From contig CAYZSE010000102.1 of the NCBI GenBank assembly GCA_964481035.1, forward strand, positions 1 through 12,484: a stretch of 12,484 bases of DNA. Reading direction: 5' to 3'. Below, piece after piece: positions 6,894 to 12,484 of the stretch. The stretch's first letter is position 1; each line of letters starts with the position of its first letter. Made by a program: the position numbers and the translations under genes. The notes beneath the pieces are model-generated. The model was given only the letters and a program-made list of their open reading frames with translations, was not told the origin of the DNA and searched no databases. The DNA is from JAAAPF01 sp964481035 (GTDB lineage Bacteria > Pseudomonadota > Alphaproteobacteria > Geminicoccales > Geminicoccaceae).

Positions 6894-8278
6894 GCCACCG
6901 CTCCCTGCACGATCTCCATCAGCTCCGCGCCCAGGCCGAAATAGTTGGCCCGATCGTAGAAGGCCGGGCGCAGCCGGGTCGTCGTGAAGCGCCCCTTGAC
7001 CTGCTCGCCGAAGTCGTCGGCGTCGTACTCGAACTTGAACAGGTCCTGGGTGATGACGACCTCGCCCTCGAGGCCGGTGACCTCGGTGACGGCGAGTAGG
7101 CGGCGCGCGCCGTCGCGCATCCGCGACACCTGGACGACGAGGTTCACGGCGCTCACGATCTGGCTGCGGATCGCCCGCGGCGGCAGGTTGGGATTGCCCG
7201 ACAGCACCATGTTCTCGAGCCGGCTCAAGGCGTCGCGGGGCGAGTTGGCGTGCAGCGTCGTCATCGAGCCGTCGTGGCCGGTGTTCATCGCCTGCAGCAC
7301 ATCGAACGCCTCGGCGCCGCGGGTCTCGCCGAGGATGATGCGGTCGGGACGCATCCGCAGCGCGTTCTTCACGAGATCGCGCTGGGTCACCTCGCCGCCG
7401 CCCTCGAGGCTCGGCGGACGCGTCTCGAGGCGGACGACGTGCGGCTGCTGGAGCTGGAGCTCGGCCGCGTCCTCGATGGTGACCACCCGCTCGCCCGGAT
7501 CGATCATCCGCGACAGCGCGTTCAAGAGCGTCGTCTTGCCCGAGCCGGTGCCGCCGGAGATGACGACGTTGAGCCGGCACCGCGAGGCGATCTCCAAGAG
7601 CCGCGCCATCGCCGCGGAGAGGCTGCCGCCTTCGACCATCTGCGGCAGGCCGATCTTCTGCTGCGCGAACTTGCGGATCGAGACGCTGGCGCCGTCGATG
7701 GCCAGCGGCGGCAGGACGATGTTGACCCGCGAGCCGTCGGCGAGCCGCGCGTCGCACAACGGGCTCGTCTCGTCGACCCGCCGGCCGACCGAGGCGGCGA
7801 TCCGCTGGGCGACGTTGACGAGGTGCGCGTTGTCGCGAAAGCGCACGTCGGTGAGCTGCAGCCGGCCGCGGCGCTCGACGTAGACCTGCTCGGGCCCGTT
7901 GACGAGGATGTCGTTGATCGTCGCATCCGCGAGCAGCGGCTCGATGGGACCGAGGCCGAACATGTCGTGCAGGAGCAGGAGGCACATCCGATCCTGCTCC
8001 GTCGACGAGATGCGCAACCGCTCGCGGCTCGCGATCTCGCCGACCGCCTGGAGGACCTCCTTCTCGACCGCCTGGCGACCGGCGGACACCGCCGCCGAGA
8101 CGTCGATGAGATCGAACACCCGGTCACGGACCAGCATGAACTGCCGCTGAAAGGTCGTCCCTTCGCCCGCCGCGTTGTCAGGTGTCGGCTCCGAGGCGGC
8201 CGGCGTGGGCACCTGGGCCGGAGCCGGCGCGCTCGAAGGCGCGGGCTCGGCCAGCGAGCGCTTGCGTCCGAAGCTCAT
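6890..8278 (-). CDS. cpaF: CpaF/TadA: ATPase motor of the Tad pilus
   Basis: A 462-residue secretion ATPase of the GspE/VirB11 superfamily, CpaF (TadA) branch. Visible motifs are Walker A GGTGSGKTT (242-250), the Asp box VTIEDAAEL (266-274), a Walker B-like segment RIILGE with Glu318, and the His box GHDGSMTTLHAN (334-345). FGLGPIEPLLAD (107-118) and the N-terminal domain match the family, while residues 11-40 are a Pro/Ala-rich low-complexity lead. In studied Tad systems this ATPase powers both pilus extension and retraction. The gene starts one base after the cpaE stop (TGAGATG). All catalytic motifs are intact, so an active enzyme is expected. Confidence 0.96.
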   Translation of the reverse strand: MSFGRKRSLAEPAPSSAPAPAQVPTPAASEPTPDNAAGEGTTFQRQFMLVRDRVFDLIDVSAAVSAGRQAVEKEVLQAVGEIASRERLRISSTEQDRMCLLLLHDMFGLGPIEPLLADATINDILVNGPEQVYVERRGRLQLTDVRFRDNAHLVNVAQRIAASVGRRVDETSPLCDARLADGSRVNIVLPPLAIDGASVSIRKFAQQKIGLPQMVEGGSLSAAMARLLEIASRCRLNVVISGGTGSGKTTLLNALSRMIDPGERVVTIEDAAELQLQQPHVVRLETRPPSLEGGGEVTQRDLVKNALRMRPDRIILGETRGAEAFDVLQAMNTGHDGSMTTLHANSPRDALSRLENMVLSGNPNLPPRAIRSQIVSAVNLVVQVSRMRDGARRLLAVTEVTGLEGEVVITQDLFKFEYDADDFGEQVKGRFTTTRLRPAFYDRANYFGLGAELMEIVQGAVA

Positions 8279-8279
8279 C

Positions 8280-9473
8280 TCACGCCCTGCCCAGGAACCG
8301 GCGCCAGCCGGTCGGCGGCGCGAGCCTCCGGCCCGAGAGGTCGGCGGCCAGATGGCGAACGGCGGTGGCGAACGGACCGCGGCCGGCGGCGAGCGGCTCG
8401 CCGAGATTGTCGCCGCGGTCCGGCGCCGAGCGATCGAACGGGACGACGAGATCGAAGCCGCGCCCGAGCGAGCGCTCGATGCTGTCGCGATCCAGGGGCG
8501 AGTGCCCGCTCGGCTGATGCTCGTTGAGCACGTAGACGGCCCGGCCCTTGTCGCCGGCCAAGAGAGGCAGCATGCGGACGGCGTTGTGCACCGCCGGCAA
8601 GGTGCGGTCGACGACGATGACCTGCACGGCGGCGCGCTGCAGCGCGAACCGGTAGAGCGGGCCGGGCCGCCGCGGCAAGTCGAGGATGACGTAGTGGAAC
8701 TGCTGCTCCAGCTGGCCGAGCAGGCGGTCGAGCGCCTCCGCGTCGAGGGGTGCTTCCGCGTCGAAGTCGTTCTCCGCGCTCAAGCAGAACAGGCGCTCGC
8801 CCTGCCGCACCAGCGCGCGGTCGAGCAGGAGCGCGTCCTGCTGGGGCGCGTTGGCGAGCGCCTCGGCGAGACCGCCGACCTCGAGGTCGAGCAGCAAGGG
8901 TCCGCCGCCGCCGTGGGTGTCGAGGTCGACGAAGGCGACGCGCCGGTGGTGCCGGTTGGCGATCAGCCAGGCGAGGCTGGTGGCGAGCGACGTCGCGCCG
9001 ACGCCGCCGCGCGCACCCGTGATGGTGACGAGCTTGCCGGTGCGCGAGCTGCGCCGCGCCGAAGCGAGCTTCAGGTCGCCGCCGATCACCTGCAAGAGGA
9101 CCTCGATGGTCAGCGGCTTGACGAGGTAGTCGGCGACACCGATCGCCAGGAGCTGGCGGAACAGGGCGACGTCCTGCTGATCGCCGATGACCACCACGCT
9201 CACCCCGGGCTCGCACACCTCGGCGAGCCGGTCGATCGCCGGCAGGGGCATGCCGATCCCGGCGATGTCGACCACCAGAAGACGCGGCGAGCGCGCCTGC
9301 TGCTCGACGAAGCGGACCGCCTCGTGGACCGAGCCGCGCTGGACGTGCGCGCTCGCGATCATCTGGCGCTTGACGAACTGGCGAAAGACATCGGCACTGT
9401 CGACGTCGCCGAGGAAGGCGACGAAGTCATAGGCGGACAGGGTCGCCGGGGCGTTGAGCGTCGCGGTGCTCAT
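8280..9473 (-). CDS. cpaE: CpaE/TadZ: ParA/MinD-like pilus localisation protein with receiver-like domain
   Basis: A 397-residue cytoplasmic protein. Residues about 15-130 form a response-regulator receiver-like domain with Asp69 (LLVVDI) and Lys119 (DYLVKPL), although the usual acidic pocket is poorly preserved. Residues about 147-370 form a MinD/ParA-type ATPase domain with a deviant P-loop GARGGVGATS (153-162) and FVDLD (181-185). The position normally held by the catalytic P-loop lysine is Ala160, as is common in the CpaE/TadZ family. CpaE/TadZ proteins mark the cell pole or site where the pilus machine is built. The start is the ATG at 9473-9471, because GGGAGG stands 7 bases upstream (9481-9486); an in-frame ATG 11 codons earlier overlaps cpaD and lacks such a site. 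The distance from the cpaD stop is 19 bases. Confidence 0.93.
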   Translation of the reverse strand: MSTATLNAPATLSAYDFVAFLGDVDSADVFRQFVKRQMIASAHVQRGSVHEAVRFVEQQARSPRLLVVDIAGIGMPLPAIDRLAEVCEPGVSVVVIGDQQDVALFRQLLAIGVADYLVKPLTIEVLLQVIGGDLKLASARRSSRTGKLVTITGARGGVGATSLATSLAWLIANRHHRRVAFVDLDTHGGGGPLLLDLEVGGLAEALANAPQQDALLLDRALVRQGERLFCLSAENDFDAEAPLDAEALDRLLGQLEQQFHYVILDLPRRPGPLYRFALQRAAVQVIVVDRTLPAVHNAVRMLPLLAGDKGRAVYVLNEHQPSGHSPLDRDSIERSLGRGFDLVVPFDRSAPDRGDNLGEPLAAGRGPFATAVRHLAADLSGRRLAPPTGWRRFLGRA

Positions 9474-9480
9474 CGACGTG

Positions 9481-9486
9481 CCTCCC
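9481..9486 (-). promoter_or_regulatory. Ribosome binding site that fixes the cpaE start
   Basis: GGGAGG on the minus strand, 7 bases before the ATG at 9473-9471, decides between this start and the upstream ATG at 9506-9504. Confidence 0.6.
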
Positions 9487-9492
9487 GCCCGG

Positions 9493-9861
9493 TCATGGCG
9501 CCGCATCCGTGGTCTGGGTGTCGATCAGGGCCTTGCGCGTGTCGGTGGCGTAGCGCTCGACCGCAGCACCGGCGGTCACGCTGCGGGCCGGCCCGGTCGG
9601 CGCCGGATCGAGATCGCTCGGATAGGCGAGCATGACCCGCAGCGAGCGCGCCGTGGCGCAGCCGAGCGGCCGGTCGTTGGCGCTCAGCCGCCAGTCCTGC
9701 TGGGGCTCGACCGGCGAATCGAGGTGCAGCGCCCGGAAATCCGGGCAGAGCGCCGGATCACCGGCCATGTCGACGTCGGCCGCGCGCTCCGGAAAGCCGG
9801 GAGCGCAGGCCCCGGCGGCGAGCATCAGGGCGAGGACGATGGCGGCGCGAGAACAGGCCAT
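9493..9861 (-). CDS. cpaD: CpaD-like pilus lipoprotein, short form
   Basis: A 122-residue protein with a lipoprotein signal (hydrophobic residues 6-18, then Cys19 in LAAGAC). The mature part keeps two hallmarks of CpaD proteins: CPDF (39-42) and a segment with LGCAT (66-70) followed by MLAYPSDL (77-84), equivalent to the usual GCA...ADPxDL stretch. CpaD is an outer-membrane lipoprotein of the Tad secretin complex. Typical alphaproteobacterial CpaD proteins are about 200 residues or more; here most of the N-terminal half is missing, and only the C-terminal part is present. The start ATG has a perfect AGGAGG 7 bases upstream (9869-9874), which overlaps the cpaC stop, so the short form is not a start-site error. 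Identity rests on the C-terminal motifs plus position between secretin and cpaE. Confidence 0.8.
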   Translation of the reverse strand: MACSRAAIVLALMLAAGACAPGFPERAADVDMAGDPALCPDFRALHLDSPVEPQQDWRLSANDRPLGCATARSLRVMLAYPSDLDPAPTGPARSVTAGAAVERYATDTRKALIDTQTTDAAP

Positions 9862-9868
9862 GTGCCGT

Positions 9869-9874
9869 CCTCCT
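9869..9874 (-). promoter_or_regulatory. Strong ribosome binding site of cpaD overlapping the cpaC stop codon
   Basis: AGGAGG on the minus strand, 7 bases from the cpaD ATG, with the cpaC TAG (9875-9873) partly inside it. It shows that the short cpaD is translated from its own start. Confidence 0.7.
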
Positions 9875-11195
9875 AGTAGATGAAGCCGGCGGGCCCGGTC
9901 AGCCGCCGCGGTGGCCGGGTCGTCGCGGTGAAGGCGGGCCCCTTGCGGTCGAGCAGCAGCCGCTCGATCGCGGTCGCCGGCGCCGCCTGCCCGAGCGGCG
10001 TCTCGAAGGCCTCGGGCGCCGTCGAGCGCACGATGTAGGGGGTGACGATGATGATCAGCTCGGTCTCCTGGTTCTGGTACTCGGTCGAGGAGAAGAGTGC
10101 TCCCAGCACCGGCACGTCGCCGAGCCCGGGGAACTTGGCGACGGCGTCGCGGCTGCTCTGCTGCAGGAGACCGCCGATGGCGAGGCTCTGCCCGCTGCCG
10201 ATCTCGACGCTGGTCTCGGCCCGGCGGATGATGAGCGAGGGGACGCGGATGCCGTCGCCCAACTCGACCGCATTGTTGTCGCTCGGATCGATGGCGCTGA
10301 CCTCGGGCCGCACCAGGAGATTGATGCGGTCGCGGCTCAAGACCGTCGGCGTGAAGGCGAGGCTGATGCCGAACGAGCGGAACTCGATGGTGATCGTGTC
10401 GTCGTCCTGCGCGACGGGGATCGGGAACTCGCCGCCGGCGAGGAAGGTCGCCGTCTCGCCCGAGAGCGCGGTCAGGTTGGGCTCCGCCAGCGTCCGGGCG
10501 AGGCCCTGCTCGTCCAACGCGCGCAGCACCGCGTCGACGCTGTAGCTGTTGTCGCTCGACGGGCCACTGAAGAAGCCACCCAGCAGGCCGTCGGCGACCC
10601 GGCTGATCAGCTGCACCCGCACGTCGCCGATGGCGAACAGCGCCGAGAGGTCGATGCCGAAGGTACGATCGACCGAACGCGACACCTCGGCGATGCGGAC
10701 CCGGAGATTGACCTGGGTCGGCATGTCGACCGTCAGGCGGTCGATGAGATCCTCGCCCTCGCCGAGCGACCCGCGCAGGGTGGCCCGGATCGCCTGGGCG
10801 TCCTCGGGGGTGCGCACCACCCCCTCGACGAGCAGGCTGCGCGGCGCCGAGGAGAGGCGCACGGTGTTGCCGGGAAAGCGCTGGCGGACGATGCCCTGGA
10901 GCTCGCCCAGATTGTGCTGCACCCGGATCTGCCGCGAGGCCAGGGTGCGCCCCTCCTCGTCGAGGGCGAAGAGCCGGGTCGCACCCGTCGCCACGCCGAA
11001 GACGATGATCGTCTGGGGGCCCGCCACCTGGACGTCGGCGATCGTCGGATCGGCGACGAAGACGGCATCGGCCGCGGCGGCGAGCTGGACGATGTCGGCC
11101 TCGCCGACGTCGAGCAGCAAGAGTTCCTGGGCCCGCGCCGAGGCGGGCAGCAGCAACAGGGCGAGGGCGAGAACGATGAGCATGCGCATGGTCAT
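9873..11195 (-). CDS. cpaC: CpaC/RcpA: outer-membrane secretin of the Tad pilus
   Basis: A 440-residue secretin. A signal peptide (about 1-22, ending SARA before QE) is followed by an N-terminal periplasmic domain with IVQLAAAADAVFVADPTIADV in the N0-like pilus region (35-55), a BON-like segment (about 115-155) and the secretin domain (about 225-390). Hallmarks are TFLAGGEFPIPV (250-261), SLAIGGLLQ (337-345), and LGDVPVLGALFSS (358-370) followed by the ETELIIIVTPYIV strand (377-389). It forms the outer-membrane channel through which the Flp fibre passes. The start ATG overlaps the cpaB stop by four bases (ATGA); only a weak ribosome site is visible, and Met3 or Met5 could serve instead. The 50 residues after the secretin core are seen in other CpaC proteins. 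Confidence 0.95.
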   Translation of the reverse strand: MTMRMLIVLALALLLLPASARAQELLLLDVGEADIVQLAAAADAVFVADPTIADVQVAGPQTIIVFGVATGATRLFALDEEGRTLASRQIRVQHNLGELQGIVRQRFPGNTVRLSSAPRSLLVEGVVRTPEDAQAIRATLRGSLGEGEDLIDRLTVDMPTQVNLRVRIAEVSRSVDRTFGIDLSALFAIGDVRVQLISRVADGLLGGFFSGPSSDNSYSVDAVLRALDEQGLARTLAEPNLTALSGETATFLAGGEFPIPVAQDDDTITIEFRSFGISLAFTPTVLSRDRINLLVRPEVSAIDPSDNNAVELGDGIRVPSLIIRRAETSVEIGSGQSLAIGGLLQQSSRDAVAKFPGLGDVPVLGALFSSTEYQNQETELIIIVTPYIVRSTAPEAFETPLGQAAPATAIERLLLDRKGPAFTATTRPPRRLTGPAGFIY

Positions 11196-12049
11196 TGGAT
11201 CGCCGTCACCTCGTCGCTGTCGCGTCCGCGCAGCACGCGGATCTCGGTGCGGGGCCGCAGCGCCGGCTCCTCGGGCTCGGCCGCGGGGGCCTGGGCGCGG
11301 CGGACGATCGAGACGTCGCTCGCATAGGTGGCACCGTCGCCGACGAGGTGCGCCGGGCGGCCCTCGGCGAGGAGCGAGCGCAGGCTGAAGGAGAGCCGGC
11401 CGAGCTGGCTCGCGACGGCGATGCGCTCGACGTCGCCCGGTGCCACCTCCAGCGTGAAGGTCCGCGGCACGACCCGGCTCGCCTCGCGCGCGGTGAGGTC
11501 CTCCTTGAGGTTCTGGTCGACGGCGATGACCCGGACCGCCTCGAGGATCGTCTCGCTCACCCAGTCGTCGCGGCGGCGTGCCTCGGCGGGGAGCTGCTGG
11601 GTCAAGATCAGGTCGACCCGGTCGCCCGGAAAGACGTGGCCGGCGTTGCCGGAGACGGCGTCGACCGCGACGGAGACCGCGCGGAAGCCCGGCTGCAAGA
11701 CCGCAGCGAGAAAGCCGTCCTGGCCCGGCAGCAGGAGATCGCCGCGCGCGACCGGCCGACCGGCCGGCACCGTGCGGATGACGACCGCGCCGAGGATGTC
11801 GTCGCTCTCCGCCCGCTTATCCGTCGTCCAGCTCTCCTCGAGCTCGTCGTCGGGCCAGGGCTGGAACGGCGCCTCGACGTCGTCGAGGAAGGTGCCGACC
11901 GCGAGATCGACGGCGGCGACGCGGACGGGCGTGGTCGGCGCCAGCACCGCCTCGGCCTCACCCGAGGGCGCGAGCAGGCGCTGGCCCACCAGCACGACGA
12001 CGACGGTGACGACCAGGACGAGAGCGACGCGGAGCGCGAAACGCAGCAT
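11192..12049 (-). CDS. cpaB: CpaB/RcpC: SAF-domain periplasmic protein of the Tad pilus
   Basis: A 285-residue protein with an N-terminal membrane anchor (about 5-26), an SAF-like domain (about 41-108, with VPAGRPVARGDLL at 94-106) and the RcpC/CpaB domain (about 115-225). The second domain shows PGFRAVSVAVD (120-130) and NAGHVFPGDRVDLILT (135-150), the most conserved stretch of the family. CpaB is thought to act in the periplasm with the secretin CpaC. The C-terminal 30 residues are Pro/Glu/Ala- and Arg-rich. The start ATG lies 9 bases after the cpaA stop with a modest AGGGG site, and its stop overlaps cpaC by four bases. Confidence 0.93.
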   Translation of the reverse strand: MLRFALRVALVLVVTVVVVLVGQRLLAPSGEAEAVLAPTTPVRVAAVDLAVGTFLDDVEAPFQPWPDDELEESWTTDKRAESDDILGAVVIRTVPAGRPVARGDLLLPGQDGFLAAVLQPGFRAVSVAVDAVSGNAGHVFPGDRVDLILTQQLPAEARRRDDWVSETILEAVRVIAVDQNLKEDLTAREASRVVPRTFTLEVAPGDVERIAVASQLGRLSFSLRSLLAEGRPAHLVGDGATYASDVSIVRRAQAPAAEPEEPALRPRTEIRVLRGRDSDEVTAIQ

Positions 12050-12058
12050 GACGAGCCC

Positions 12059-12484
12059 CTAAGACGTGAGCACGAGAACGACGCAGCCGCCCGCGGCGAT
12101 GGCCGCGCCGTAGGGCACACTCGCCACCGGGGCGAGCTGGTGACCCAGCGCGCGCGAGCGGACGGCGCGGACGAATAGGACCGCGAGCGCCAGCAGCGCC
12201 CCCGCGATGGCCACGACGAGCGCGAAGTCGAGAAGCATCGCCGGCGGCACCCACAGCGCGGTCGCCGCGGCGAGCTTGACGTCGCCGCCCCCCGAGATCC
12301 CGGCCATGAAGGCAGCCAGGCCGCCCGCAAAGACGGCGACGGCCACCCCGACACGCACCAGGGCCGGCATCAGGCCGTCCAACGTCACGAGCTGGACGAG
12401 CCCGAGCACGAGCACGACCAGCGAGATCGCATCCGGAATGAGTCGCCGCCAGACGTCCCACGCGGCGGCGGAGAGCAGGGCTGT
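12059..12484 (-). CDS. cpaA: CpaA/TadV: prepilin peptidase of the Tad pilus (5' partial)
   Basis: The visible 141 residues form the greater part of a small type IV prepilin peptidase; the first codons lie beyond the right edge, since the frame is open to 12484. Near the edge WDVWRRLIPD (visible residues 9-18) supplies the first catalytic Asp (Asp10), and SGGGDVKLAA (64-73) gives the second (Asp68), the two residues expected of aspartic prepilin peptidases of the FlaK/TadV type. Several hydrophobic segments follow, with VASVPYGAAIAAG near the C-terminus. It should cleave the Flp pilin and the TadE/TadF pseudopilins. A GTG at 12415-12413 is inside the gene, not its start. It is the first gene of the visible operon; flp and the promoter probably lie beyond it. 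Confidence 0.9.
   Translation of the reverse strand, partial: TALLSAAAWDVWRRLIPDAISLVVLVLGLVQLVTLDGLMPALVRVGVAVAVFAGGLAAFMAGISGGGDVKLAAATALWVPPAMLLDFALVVAIAGALLALAVLFVRAVRSRALGHQLAPVASVPYGAAIAAGGCVVLVLTS

Noticed and set aside
5661..6944. 427-codon plus-strand open frame across tadB and tadC
   Set aside because: It is antisense to two clear GspF-family genes, and the product is compositionally biased without domains.
6894..7985. Upstream extension of the tadB frame
   Set aside because: It overlaps cpaF, whose Walker motifs are in a different frame. The ATG at 6893 with GGGAG upstream is the natural start.
8175..9635. 486-codon plus-strand open frame across cpaE and part of cpaF
   Set aside because: It is antisense to CpaE, with no motif or ribosome site, and is explained by GC-driven openness of the frame.
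11195..12178. 327-codon plus-strand open frame across cpaB
   Set aside because: It is antisense to a clear CpaB, and the product is an Arg/Asp/Gly-rich low-complexity chain.
1..12484. CRISPR array, tRNA, rRNA, insertion sequence, toxin-antitoxin or defence system
   Set aside because: No regularly spaced repeats, transposase motifs, terminal inverted repeats, tRNA-like folds or defence-type domains were seen on either strand; almost every base is accounted for by the listed genes.

Overview
The window is GC-rich and almost wholly coding. About 90% of it is one tightly packed minus-strand gene cluster for a tad (tight adherence, Flp-type) pilus. The gene order and naming fit the cpa/tad loci of Alphaproteobacteria: a CpaE with a receiver-like N-terminus, a CpaD lipoprotein, tandem TadE-like pseudopilins and a von Willebrand A-type TadG. 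I infer an alphaproteobacterium, perhaps of the Rhodospirillales type. I cannot name a genus from sequence alone, and no rRNA or tRNA is present.

Layout, left to right. Positions 2-1398 (+) hold the 3' part of a secreted-type glycoside hydrolase family 5 enzyme (endoglucanase-like), followed by a Calx-beta domain, a Pro/Glu linker and a CBM2-like cellulose-binding domain. Its 5' end lies outside the window, and its reading frame breaks at a C-run near 393. A short convergent intergenic region (1399-1479) holds a strong hairpin just past both stop codons. From 1480 to the right edge every gene is on the minus strand. Read in the direction of transcription, from right to left, they are: cpaA (prepilin peptidase, cut by the window edge), cpaB, cpaC (secretin), a short cpaD, cpaE, cpaF (ATPase), tadB, tadC, tadD, tadE, a tadF-like gene and tadG.

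The pilus genes form one apparent operon. Junctions are 1-4 base overlaps or gaps of 1-19 bases, and no room is left for internal promoters longer than a few bases. Together they encode the peptidase that matures prepilin, the outer-membrane secretin with its periplasmic partner and lipoproteins, the cytoplasmic ATPase and its localisation factor, the two inner-membrane platform proteins, and three pseudopilin-like proteins. The major Flp pilin gene is not in the window. It would be expected upstream of cpaA, beyond the right edge, together with the operon promoter.

I found no CRISPR, mobile element, tRNA or rRNA, and no clearly undescribed system. The points most worth a second look are the frameshifted cellulase beside the pilus operon, the shortened CpaD, the presence or absence of the Glu+5 processing residue in the three pseudopilin-like proteins, the calcium-loop-like segment in TadE and the lysine-less P-loop of CpaE.
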